NCBI GenBank assembly: GCA_948099385.1
Contig: CANUEZ040000165.1
Coordinates: 6,088,501-6,152,500 of the forward strand
Reading direction: 5' to 3'
DNA: 64,000 nt
Origin: Fasciola hepatica
Lineage: Eukaryota > Platyhelminthes > Trematoda > Plagiorchiida > Fasciolidae
Shown: positions 36,601-42,160 of the stretch, one piece after another
How positions within the stretch are numbered: the first letter of the stretch is position 1
Layout of the letters: each line of letters opens with the position of its first letter
Notes under the pieces: model-generated
Told to the model about the DNA's origin: nothing
Databases searched by the model: none
What the model saw: the letters and a program-made list of their open reading frames with translations, nothing else
Made by a program: the position numbers and the translations under genes

Positions 36601-37438
36601 GTATAGTCAGATGGGAGCTATCGTAGACCGAACTAAGGCTTGTCGTGTCGGATCCAAAGGCCGCTTTGCAGACACACGATGCGCAGTCTGTAATTAATGA
36701 AGTGTATGTGTGTGTGTGTGTGTGTATTGTGCGGATGGATGGATTGGCTAATAGCTGGTGAACCAGTCACAAAAAAGAATGAGTGATCATTTATTGAGTA
36801 CAGAGCAGGATGAGATAAGGCGAACCAAGTGAATGAATATTATATATATATATAGGAAACCGAGAGCGGTTGGTGTCCTGTTTGCGGTTTAAAATTATGT
36901 TGTTCGATCAAAAATATTAGTGGAAGTTCTTTCGCTTCGTAGTTTCTGTCACACATCTTTGTTACATGATTGCACTGTTAAGCTAAACACACTGTTTGGT
37001 ATCACCGTTGTGATATTCGTTTGCCGGGCTTTTTGCTGTATCCACAATCTCGCTTCACATGTTCCATTCTGCACAGAGATTGAGAATTCCAGATTTTCTG
37101 ACGGTTGACCTCATCATTGTGATGCCTGTGATGGCTTTTCACAGAGGACATTTTTTTCTGTTCGACCACTATCCCTCAATACAAGAAAACCCTATGTTCG
37201 TTCATATTCCTTGTAGACGGCGGTCAGCGAGTCACTGGAAGAACAAATGAGCCATCGTGTGCCTCATTCCACCAGTTCTGGGCGTCTGAAAAATAATCAC
37301 GTTCGTATAAAGAATCATGTGAATTCGATTCATTCACTTCCAGGGACAAGTAATCAGCCTGAGGAGTTGAATGTACACGAGACTGTCTCAGCGGTACATC
37401 ATCGCACCTCTAGTATGGCGACTGTTGACAGTCAATGA
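8819..37438 (+). CDS. EMC2: EMC2 (TTC35), ER membrane protein complex subunit 2; split gene, 8 exons seen, 5' end missing
   Basis: EMC2 is the TPR-repeat, cytosol-facing scaffold of the ER membrane protein complex, which inserts tail-anchored and polytopic membrane proteins. Eight exons were found by eye: 8819-8883, 17002-17087, 20024-20081, 23607-23692, 24327-24468, 32934-33044, 35889-36110 and 37217-37438. Every junction is AG/GT and the phases fit (lengths 65, 86, 58, 86, 142, 111, 222 and 222 nt). Joined, they give about 330 residues in one open frame. In order they show [97 protein letters not shown] and [14 protein letters not shown], which is the motif order of animal EMC2. The N-terminal ~50 residues are not seen. 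Introns carry RTE, CR1-like, Penelope-like and SINE insertions, and a large palindrome surrounds exon 6. Confidence 0.9.
8884..9299. other. EMC2 intron, unassigned part
   Basis: Intronic sequence directly after the exon donor, with no recognised repeat or RNA. Open frames on both strands here look like chance. Confidence 0.4.
9300..9711 (-). mobile_element. RTE-like LINE family B, 3' fragment
   Basis: Reverse-complement similarity to 12660-13070, including the shared stretches GACAACCATTAACCA and AACATATCTAACCA-like sequence, the degraded C-terminal RT peptide (GWGPRD-like context) and the GHVL region near 9700. It is cut at its left end (5' end of the element) by the ATG-repeat tail of an RTE-A copy at 9712. 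Confidence 0.65.
9712..9770. repeat. (CAT)n microsatellite: 3' tail of an RTE copy
   Basis: About 59 bp of CAT/CGT triplets. It sits exactly where other copies of this LINE end in short CGATGATG tails, so it is best read as an expanded 3' tail of the minus-strand copy that follows. Confidence 0.85.
9771..10500 (-). mobile_element. RTE-like LINE, copy F: 3' UTR fragment, split by a SINE
   Basis: 9771-9850 and 10126-10500 together match the reverse complement of the 3' end of other copies (compare 1440-1870). The order is the CAAGCCCCACTGAC block, then the CAAGATGGACAGGGCG block, then the C-terminal RT end. A SINE at 9855-10125 interrupts it. The copy stops at about 10500 (5' truncation), where the + copy begins head to head. 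Confidence 0.8.
9855..10125 (+). mobile_element. tRNA-derived SINE, copy 1
   Basis: The head carries a perfect RNA polymerase III A box (TGGTCGAATGG, 9860-9870) and, 34 bases on, a perfect B box (GGTTCGAATCC, 9905-9915), spaced as in a tRNA. The acceptor ends pair over only about five bases and the anticodon arm is poor, so it is not a tRNA gene. The body continues to an A-rich end (TAATAAAAAAA, about 10114-10124). The same head and body recur on the minus strand at 20738-21010. It lies inside the 3' UTR of an RTE copy and is flanked by A-rich target sequence. Confidence 0.85.
10504..12390 (+). mobile_element. RTE-like LINE, copy D: 5'-truncated RT and complete 3' end
   Basis: It starts just before the KAAGPD-like box of the RT and continues through [46 protein letters not shown] and GHVLRM to the tail GATGATGATGATGG near 12390. 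Frame changes near 10550-10700 and 11000-11050, a TAG at about 11170 and a TGA right after EVFDH (11653-11655) inactivate it. It belongs to the [12 protein letters not shown] subfamily, like copy C. A ~110-bp insertion lies in its 3' part. Confidence 0.85.
12039..12150. other. Short insertion in the 3' part of RTE copy D
   Basis: Against the other copies, about 110 bp of unrelated sequence interrupts this region. It is bracketed by imperfect repeats of each other (ATGGTGACAGTTTTGC before, ATGGCGACAGTGTTGCC after), which could be a target duplication. The source is not recognised. Confidence 0.5.
12465..12650 (-). mobile_element. RTE-like LINE, 5' UTR fragment
   Basis: Matches the region around 710-880 of copy A, in the same orientation: GTCCACTTATCAC, GATGCAGTATGGAATTCTTT, GTTGGACGGGTACTG. 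It contains a poly-C run near 12519-12531. Only 5' UTR is present. Confidence 0.75.
12655..14150 (-). mobile_element. RTE-like LINE family B, internally deleted copy
   Basis: Minus-strand frame 12892-13617 carries the C-terminal RT region of a second RTE family: [52 protein letters not shown] and RWLGHVLCM. Beyond about 13640 the match changes to 5' UTR-type sequence (AAGGCAGCGGGA and the GGAGCCTTTAG context, also found in family A near 900-960), so endonuclease and palm are deleted. The 3' flank 12655-12890 matches 9300-9500. The upper boundary near 14150 is approximate. Confidence 0.75.
14151..17001. other. EMC2 intron, mostly unassigned
   Basis: No gene found. A stretch near 14205-14262 ends like the 3' half of a tRNA (GATTTGAATCCC, then CACCGGCACC) and may be a degraded SINE end, but no A box was found. 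Otherwise this is AT-rich sequence without recognisable coding potential. Confidence 0.35.
17002..17087 (+). CDS. EMC2: EMC2 exon 2 of those visible
   Basis: Acceptor TTTTTTTAATCTGCAG ends at 17001; donor GTGAGT starts at 17088. It reads [16 protein letters not shown], then [12 protein letters not shown], and ends two bases into an Arg codon. It corresponds to the first TPR-like helix pair of EMC2 (animal CLQELRRQFPGSHRVKRL). Confidence 0.9.
17180..17830 (+). mobile_element. RTE-like LINE family B, 3' fragment
   Basis: Decayed C-terminal RT peptides in several frames: [26 protein letters not shown], then [30 protein letters not shown] and GPRDPLTK, followed by 3' UTR. Similar in order to the minus copy at 12892-13617. 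It is intronic in EMC2 and carries several stops and frame shifts. Confidence 0.75.
18020..18500 (+). mobile_element. RTE-like LINE fragment (third family), C-terminal RT
   Basis: Frames 17924-18244 and 18160-18495 give [20 protein letters not shown] (compare [14 protein letters not shown] in the other families), then [25 protein letters not shown] and RDIHRADF. This is a typical C-terminal tail of an RTE-type ORF, with a frame change near 18170. Confidence 0.65.
18501..19184. other. EMC2 intron, unassigned
   Basis: No recognised repeat, exon or RNA. Confidence 0.35.
19185..19560 (-). mobile_element. RTE-like LINE family B, 3' fragment
   Basis: The reverse complement encodes [13 protein letters not shown] followed by [12 protein letters not shown], matching the end of the family-B RT ([19 protein letters not shown] at 12892-13617). 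Its flank resembles the 3' UTR at 9300-9500. It is heavily diverged. Confidence 0.6.
19561..20023. other. EMC2 intron, unassigned
   Basis: Nothing recognised. The polypyrimidine-rich stretch at its right end is the acceptor region of the next EMC2 exon. Confidence 0.4.
20024..20081 (+). CDS. EMC2: EMC2 exon 3 of those visible
   Basis: Acceptor TTCTGTCATCCAG ends at 20023; donor GTAAGT starts at 20082. The first base completes the Arg codon from the previous exon; it then reads [19 protein letters not shown], the TPR helix that in animal EMC2 ends in QEDPTN. It is 58 nt long and too short to show as an independent ORF. Confidence 0.9.
20082..20737. other. EMC2 intron, unassigned
   Basis: No recognised element. 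20600-20735 abuts the poly-A end of a minus-strand SINE and may belong to an older repeat. Confidence 0.35.
20738..21010 (-). mobile_element. tRNA-derived SINE, copy 2
   Basis: Read on the minus strand from 21009, it begins GGTAGTAGTCAAGTGATT (tRNA-like A-box region). It continues through a degraded B box and the same body as copy 1: ACCGGTCACTTTGGTGGCAG, then CCACTCCAAGTCT, then CTTCCACTGCACTCATGAG. It ends in TAATAAAAAACC near 20740. It lies in an EMC2 intron; A and B boxes are more eroded than in copy 1. Confidence 0.85.
21011..22140. other. EMC2 intron, unassigned
   Basis: No exon or known repeat seen. Open frames on both strands around 21409-21805 overlap each other and show no motif. 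Confidence 0.35.
22141..22260 (-). mobile_element. Penelope-like element terminal fragment with hammerhead-like hairpin
   Basis: The minus strand holds a 7-bp stem with a 3-nt loop (GGTTACC, loop CGT, GGTGACC; + coordinates 22197-22213), followed by GAAACGTCGAC. ACCGAAACGTCGAC recurs on the minus strand at 59343-59358. GACCGAAACGTC after a short hairpin resembles the core seen at termini of Penelope-like elements, some of which carry hammerhead ribozymes. The 5' core strand here reads TTGAAAAAG rather than CUGANGA, so cleavage is unlikely. Confidence 0.4.
22480..22920 (+). mobile_element. RTE-like LINE family B, 3' fragment
   Basis: Similar to 17500-17830: TGGGACGTGTTACGCACGCCC (GHVLRT-like), GGTGGTCAGTCCACGACATGG, GATCAAGTAGGACGTGTTAGACTTCC, followed by 3' UTR. 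It is intronic in EMC2. All frames are interrupted. Confidence 0.7.
22921..23606. other. EMC2 intron, unassigned
   Basis: Nothing recognised. It ends in the acceptor of the next EMC2 exon. Confidence 0.4.
23607..23692 (+). CDS. EMC2: EMC2 exon 4 of those visible
   Basis: Acceptor CATTTCTAG ends at 23606; donor GTGAGT starts at 23693. It reads [20 protein letters not shown], then DNLRQYLN, ending two bases into a Thr codon. This is the conserved ARKRKIAIRKAQGK segment of animal EMC2. Confidence 0.92.
23693..24326. other. EMC2 intron between exons 4 and 5
   Basis: A 634-bp intron with GT/AG ends and no recognised insertion. It is one of the few compact introns of this gene. Confidence 0.6.
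24327..24468 (+). CDS. EMC2: EMC2 exon 5 of those visible
   Basis: Acceptor TTGATTTCAG ends at 24326; donor GTGAGC starts at 24469. The first base completes the Thr codon; it then reads [20 protein letters not shown], then [20 protein letters not shown], then YCQRYAE, ending in phase 0. This is the most conserved TPR block of EMC2 (animal EAWHELAELY, AAFCLEEL and [13 protein letters not shown]). Confidence 0.95.
24469..25299. other. EMC2 intron 5, unassigned part
   Basis: No repeat or exon recognised. The intron runs to 32933. Confidence 0.4.
25300..26690 (+). mobile_element. CR1/jockey-type LINE remnant (endonuclease end and RT)
   Basis: About 25310-25510 encodes the end of an endonuclease: [12 protein letters not shown] (from GDFN), [18 protein letters not shown] and a following SDH. 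After a decayed linker, 26190-26480 gives RT motifs [33 protein letters not shown] and, in another frame, [10 protein letters not shown]. Box spacing and the PQG-like box (LQG here) fit the CR1/jockey group, not the RTE copies of this window. Many frame changes. It sits in EMC2 intron 5. Confidence 0.8.
26691..28049. other. EMC2 intron 5, unassigned; short TG-rich repeat
   Basis: Nothing recognised apart from a TGTGTGTG-rich patch near 27418-27442. Confidence 0.4.
28050..28400 (-). mobile_element. Penelope-like element fragment, GIY-YIG endonuclease
   Basis: The minus-strand translation reads [20 protein letters not shown], then [10 protein letters not shown], a stop, then [16 protein letters not shown]. 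These are the GIY-YIG-type YIGR motif, its preceding Cys pair, and the downstream conserved block of Penelope-like endonucleases. One in-frame stop (near 28243) and 5' truncation show it is dead. It lies in EMC2 intron 5. Confidence 0.75.
28401..29402. other. EMC2 intron 5, unassigned
   Basis: No recognised element. A minus-strand frame at 28452-28649 might be a decayed continuation of the Penelope fragment, but I see no motif in it. Confidence 0.35.
30482..30703 (-). pseudogene. Antisense duplicate of EMC2 exon 7
   Basis: The mirror image of 35889-36110 under the palindrome, with splice acceptor, full 74-codon frame ([17 protein letters not shown] to [14 protein letters not shown]) and donor all preserved on the minus strand. 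It is antisense to the EMC2 transcript and lies before exon 6, so it cannot serve as exon 7. If the intron is retained, or transcribed antisense, it could pair with the true exon. Confidence 0.9.
31001..32110 (+). mobile_element. RTE-like LINE copy H, in the left palindrome arm
   Basis: RT from [20 protein letters not shown] through [25 protein letters not shown] (DYADE in place of DYADD) and [11 protein letters not shown], stopping abruptly at [16 protein letters not shown], where the arm ends. The 3' UTR is missing here but present in the right-arm copy. A TGA follows EVFDH, as in copy D. Confidence 0.9.
32380..32640 (+). mobile_element. RTE-like LINE, C-terminal fragment
   Basis: Reads [20 protein letters not shown], then [13 protein letters not shown] and [13 protein letters not shown], resembling the C-terminal WLGHVLRMP block of RTE-type proteins but of a different family from copies A-I. 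It lies in the palindrome spacer, upstream of EMC2 exon 6. Confidence 0.6.
32726..32795. repeat. (TA)n microsatellite, about 70 bp
   Basis: Pure TA/AT dinucleotides in EMC2 intron 5, 138 bp before the exon 6 acceptor, within the palindrome spacer. Confidence 0.98.
32934..33044 (+). CDS. EMC2: EMC2 exon 6 of those visible
   Basis: Acceptor CACAATATTCCAG ends at 32933; donor GTCAGT starts at 33045. The 37 codons read [20 protein letters not shown], then [17 protein letters not shown], matching animal [22 protein letters not shown]. It is the only EMC2 exon inside the unique spacer between the palindrome arms, and (TA)n tracts lie on both sides of it. Confidence 0.93.
33150..33410 (+). mobile_element. 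RTE-like LINE, C-terminal fragment
   Basis: [13 protein letters not shown] in one frame, then [20 protein letters not shown] and IQWRACC in another, matching the end of RTE ORFs ([29 protein letters not shown] in copy I). It lies in the intron after EMC2 exon 6. Confidence 0.65.
33582..33662. repeat. (TA)n microsatellite, about 81 bp
   Basis: Pure dinucleotide run in the intron between EMC2 exons 6 and 7. Long open frames spelling Tyr-Ile repeats across it are artefacts of the repeat. Confidence 0.98.
33663..34203. other. EMC2 intron 6, unassigned
   Basis: No recognised repeat or exon. Confidence 0.4.
34204..35591 (-). mobile_element. RTE-like LINE copy I, in and beyond the right palindrome arm
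   Basis: The same 250-residue RT frame as copy H (34816-35568 on the minus strand), followed by the C-terminal GHVLRM region, the complete 3' UTR and a CATCATCATG tail at 34204. The 3' UTR continues past the arm boundary at 34482, so this copy, and not H, has a natural LINE end. The RT mixes features of both RTE-A subfamilies. Confidence 0.9.
34482..37189. repeat. Right arm of the 2.7-kb inverted duplication
   Basis: Mirror of 29403-32110. It holds the functional-sense EMC2 exon 7, parts of introns 6 and 7, and most of RTE copy I. Its outer edge stops 27 bp short of the last EMC2 exon. A short TATATATATATA run (near 36840) and an 18-bp TG run are identical in length to their mirror copies. 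Confidence 0.95.
35889..36110 (+). CDS. EMC2: EMC2 exon 7 of those visible
   Basis: Acceptor TTACTATGCCACAG ends at 35888; donor GTAAGC starts at 36111. The 74 codons begin [20 protein letters not shown] and end [18 protein letters not shown], which aligns with animal NMKYASWAASQINRAYQ. Between them is a Ser/Pro/Ala-rich stretch ([16 protein letters not shown] and on) longer than the short linker of vertebrate EMC2. Intron read-through would give only VSIA and a stop. The exon lies entirely within the right palindrome arm. Confidence 0.9.
37217..37438 (+). CDS. EMC2: EMC2 last exon
   Basis: Acceptor TTCCTTGTAG ends at 37216. The frame continues [20 protein letters not shown] and ends MATVDSQ and TGA (37436-37438). 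[10 protein letters not shown] resembles the LKAVEDMLETLQ end of vertebrate EMC2, but the tail is about 60 residues longer and low in complexity. It is the next exon in phase after 36110. I see no AATAAA within about 1.2 kb; one occurs at 38692-38697. Confidence 0.75.
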   Translation, partial: TAVSESLEEQMSHRVPHSTSSGRLKNNHVRIKNHVNSIHSLPGTSNQPEELNVHETVSAVHHRTSSMATVDSQ

Positions 37439-38984
37439 TGAAATCATTCCACCTTTTGCCTTGATAGTCCCTCCTTCAATCTCATACTCAGTTCCAGTCT
37501 GTCTCATCCCGTCAAATATGCTGTTTCTTCTGGTCATTTAACCGCACTCTGTTCAACCTTGCTCCACTTATTGTCCCAACCCTCATGGTATGTGCGGTAT
37601 CCATATTACTTTATCGATCTCCCTCATGCCACTAAGGTCTCTGCTCAGCTGTTCTGTAAAGCAATCCACGTGGCATCTCGGTCAACCAAAACATTCTCCG
37701 ATTACTGTCTCTTTTCTCCTGTTTTCGAAATTCTCCTTTTCTCGATTCGTATCCATCCGCCCATCCACTTTTCCGTTACTGTGCGAAGGGTTTCAGAATG
37801 TTCAAACGGTCTATCTGATTCGACGTTCTCTCGCAATGCTGTTTTTTGTCTCGACCTCGTTAGCAGTGTTCCCTTCACCTTCTTCCCTATCTGTGTGGTC
37901 GCTTAGTTGTTATGCATATACGGTTTCTCTGCCTCTGCTTTCGGTCCACACAACTCTTGTCTCAGTTCCTTATTTTTCTTGATTGTTGATGGGTTGCGAA
38001 TGGGCACGTTTCACCTGCTCCGCCCTACTCGTGGTGGTGAACATACTGAGCTTATCATCCTGTGTTTGTCACTCGAGTAAACTGCATATGACGGTGCGGT
38101 ATTTAAGCGAGCCAAATATATTGAATCGGGACTCAAAGTCACGTTTGGCCTTGTCTTGACCATATACTGAAAGATCGGATACCGGGCGGTAAAGTTCAGC
38201 TCCTTGTCCCACTGGTACACTGGCGGGGAATAGGATGCTGACCGAATAACGTCGCGTACTTCATTCCAAGGCCTCTTTCACAGCGCTGTGGATCGACGCG
38301 TCCGAACGAAAGCCAAATGGAAAAGCATACGTACATCACAAATGTGTACCACTAGCGTGAATCCAACTAGTTTTTTTAAAGTAATTCATCCGCGAAGCAC
38401 CTGTACAACAGTAAGGTTTATTGTCGCTTTCGTGGTAGTTTTGACCCGCGCTGGAGACATCAGCATCGATGAATATACTTGCTTGCTTCTATTTTTATGT
38501 GACTAGCTCCTGCGAGATGATGGGCCGGCTTCGTAAATATCCTGAATGACACCTGCCTGTGAGCGGTGTGTGTAGAGAAGCTGTAATTCGTTTCTCGGAT
38601 CCTTCCCTGGAAGAGTTTAGTGTTATAAACACACGTAGTGCCGACAGCCTCTGAGAAGTTATTCGGGATCGGCAGATTTGGCCTTCGGGAAAATAAAGTA
38701 CACGCATGGAGCAAACAAGGGGACTTCAATATTTTTTCTGACTAGGCTTACGGTTTCGCCAGGAAGGTGAGTTTGACGTAGCCTCGAAGCACAAGACTAC
38801 TTACAGACATCCTGCATGATTCAAATGAGCACCGCAAATTGTTTCCTGAAAACAGGCAGTTACTAGATGGGGACCTGTGGATATTTGTCCGAGTGTCAAA
38901 GAAAACGGCTCCACAGGACCGTTTTGATGGTGGCTCGGCTAAACTTAGACAAGGCCTTAGTGGAAGCGGGATGGCACGTTGCTC
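37439..38984. other. EMC2 3' UTR or intergenic, unassigned
   Basis: No other gene recognised. An AATAAA at 38692-38697 could be a distant polyadenylation signal. A minus-strand frame at 38011-38220 and overlapping + frames at 37559-37982 have no known motif. Confidence 0.4.
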
Positions 38985-39300
38985 ACTATCCTGTTGTAAA
39001 TGAGCCGGTGGCCAGTTGATGGTTCATTTGCCTTTTCTGGGAAACCTTGTCAAGTAAGTGGAACACGACAGGGAGCTATAGCCTTATTTATTGGCTAGCC
39101 AAACCCATCACACAGTTCTGTCAGCAGAATTAAGTGGCGTTTTAGATCGGAAAACTAGCCAAGCGTAAATTCCACCACATCCCCGAGCACTACTGCTGTT
39201 CGCCCACGACCGCTTATTTGGTTGGTGCGCCTTATTTACGGCTAACCACCGTCGTGGCCATTCCACTATCCGCGATCGGTAGCATACAGCTCTGCTCTGT
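38985..39300 (+). repeat. Unclassified dispersed repeat, copy 1
   Basis: It shares ordered blocks with 57180-57540: CCGGTGGCC, GATGGTTCAT..GCC, then GGCTAACCACCGTCGTGGCC and ACTATCCGCGA, with comparable spacing. No coding potential or terminal structure is visible, so the type of element is unknown. Confidence 0.5.
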
Positions 39301-42086
39301 GCGGACTGGATAACTTGAATGTGATTGATATTATTGGGTATGTATTCACAACGGTCATCTTGTTCAGGTTTGTGTGATCATGAAACAGTTACTCCGTGAT
39401 AAAAGCTCCAGTTCGAGCGTGTCAAGTTGAACTAATCCGCTAATTCGTTTCATCATAAGGGGTTAGGTCGATTTCAACACTTTTATCCCACAGTCAGTTC
39501 GTTGTTCCACACGATTGGTCTTACACTCGATCACCGTTTTTTAAAATCACTGTCGCATAGGTCTTGCAATTAAAAAACAATGCCTCAGCCGCAACGCAGA
39601 AAGAGTGTTATCATATTTAAAATGCAAATGAGATTTTCCAGAGGCGTGTGTGTGTCCGTTTTGAATGCATTCCTGGATGGGAGATGGAGTTGATAAGGTA
39701 TCATTTCACGTGATTGGTTGAACTCAGTCCATTAACCGAGCTTGCACCAGATCCGAAGCTGTATGTTTTGATTACATATCGATGGTGTGATCTGTCGTGT
39801 CATCCATGGTGAACTGTAGGCGACTCCTTGATACGCCACTCGTACATTAGTACGTAGGTCTTCATTGGATACGAATGGAAACGAGATACCCAAATGTAAT
39901 GGTGGTTTTCATGTAATCAGGCTGACAAGAACTCAACTTGATTAGACGAGATGAATTCCTTTACTGTGCTCAACGGCCACGTCAGTAAAGGAAAAGATTC
40001 AAAGTCAGGTTCCATTGATTATTTCAAGCAGTTTTATGAGGCTTGATGTTATTTGTGTGTATGTATGCTGGTGATTGGCTCAGTTCATGATAAGCTAAAG
40101 GTGAAGGTCATATGATATTGGACACGGCGGGTTTGGTGTGTGTGATCGATAGTGTTTCTAGTGACCTTACCCGGTGTTTATCGTGATAGTGAAGCACGAC
40201 TGGAAGTGAGTTGGTCGAGTCCATCTTCTGACCAAGTGGCGAGCGATGGTTAAGGTCGGACTACGTGATGCAGTCGACTTTTGTGAGTTAGACTGAGTCA
40301 TCGCGCCATGAACGTATTTTGGAATGTGTTCGAGAGCGCAGGGTCGGTCAGTTCTACCAATCTAGGCTTCCTTGCAACTGCAAGGGAATGCGTAGACGCA
40401 ATGGGTGGTAGATTCGACCAAGTGTCGATTCTTGACTGGGGGTGCCGGTTACATGGATGAAAGCGCACCACAAAACATACATTGCGGATGCACTACGGTT
40501 AAACGCGAGAACTACCCAGGCGCAGGTATTCCAGTTCAATATTGATGTGTCAACACTATGCTCAGATACTATTAGATCCATGCGATTCTGCTTTTGGTCA
40601 GTTAACGCTAAAGTGCAATTGTTTCTTTTTAATTTTTTTATGGTATTGTTGATCAGATGATCGCGTGAATGCCAGTCGCAGTTATACAGCAATCTTCGTT
40701 GTGCTTGCAACCAAACGCCATAGGGCAAACTAAACGCTTCGTCGATACACAACACCACGGATTGCTCTTCACTGGTAATGATCCTCCGTCTACCACCAAA
40801 AAACTCACCTATAATTTAGTAAACAGAAAACCACTAGAGTAACGAATACCTCTTGAGTCAAAATATATATGGAAAATCCACACTTCACAGTTTCACTAAA
40901 GCGGAAAGAATATTGTATTGACAGGATCCATACTGGCAGTCAATTTTGCATGCTCTCAATCAGCTGTCACCGCGTTTCGTGTATCCTCCCAACGTTCAGA
41001 AAAATAGTGTAGTTATTTCCTTTATCCTCCACGAACTGGTCTCAGTTGATTTGCATGTTCTGGTCGGTATTAAATCTTGGTATGCTTTCTCGAGTCCATC
41101 AGATTTATTCCGTTCCATCTTGATGGTCGTATTGTCTTATATGTAACCACCCGGACGATTGATCCTCCGTGGTTTCTGAATGTCAAGTAATGATGTAAGT
41201 AATATGCAAAAACGGAGTGCTAAGATCACGTCCATTTGAGTTCGTTCCAGATTGCTTTTCTCCTACTAAATCCACGGCCCTTTCTCTCTGGCATACATTT
41301 GGCCAATGCAAGGTTGTGCAAAACTGTTATCTTCGTGCTGAGAGCTCACAGGAAGTGTAGAGCATTCATGGCAAGTTTCATCCGTTTCGCCCTAATATTC
41401 CGTTTCAGCTTAGGCAAAGGTACAAAAAATCAAGTATGGACTAAATCCTAACAAAATTTATGACATCGTTCAGGTCTTGTGAATTTTGCCAAACTCGCAA
41501 AGCTGTTCACGTTTGAATGAATAAATAACGTCATAACTCGTCGACATTGTGATCGGCACCGCTTTTGCCCCTTGAACAATGAATTCAGTGATTCAGAACT
41601 GACAAATGGTAATGGGCCGTGTTTCAGCGAAACAGAGTCAGTCAAAATGTTGCGGATGGCAGCAAATCAGTGGCCCGCTGACCTTTAGTTTCAGACTGAG
41701 ATGTGGTCTACGGAAGACCAGCCAAGAACAAACAAGACCTTAAGAATGCAACAAGCCGCGCAGGTGGACACCAACCAGTGCCACACTAGGGGGTTTAAGC
41801 AAGTCGAGCTCTGGGGTGTTTCTTCATAAAGGAACGTTGCATAAAAACTACCTGTTCGTTTCATTGTGGCACGCACAATAAGCAAACGGAAGTCAACTCA
41901 ATGTCTTCACCTCAACCCCTAATTAAGATATGACAGATAAAGAATGCGTGAGCGCGGATCCAGGTCGAAATCTCACTTCCGGTCGCAGGTTCAAACCGAC
42001 TCAAAAGACAACAGTGGAGTACGAGTATGGCTAAATATTTCTTGACGCTACATGCTTGGTGAAAGTTGTGTGCAAACCCGTTGACT
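39301..42086. other. Intergenic, unassigned, between EMC2 and actin
   Basis: No gene recognised. Overlapping open frames on both strands at 40354-40758 have no motif. A tRNA B-box-like GGTTCAAACC near 41989 has no A box in place. The right end is the actin promoter region. Confidence 0.4.
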
Positions 42087-42094
42087 TATAAATA
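42087..42094 (+). promoter_or_regulatory. TATA box of the actin gene
   Basis: TATAAATA, with its last base 66 bp before the actin ATG, leaving room for a short 5' UTR of about 35-45 nt. No leader intron is needed to explain the start. Confidence 0.6.
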
Positions 42095-42160
42095 GAACTG
42101 AACAAAGTGAAAGATTGTACTTAGACCAAACGCTGATTCTAGAAATAGTGAGCATTCGGA

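Noticed and set aside
40354..40758. A 134-codon minus-strand frame as a real gene
   Set aside because: It has an overlapping open frame on the other strand, no recognisable domain, and Cys/His pairs that form no known finger.
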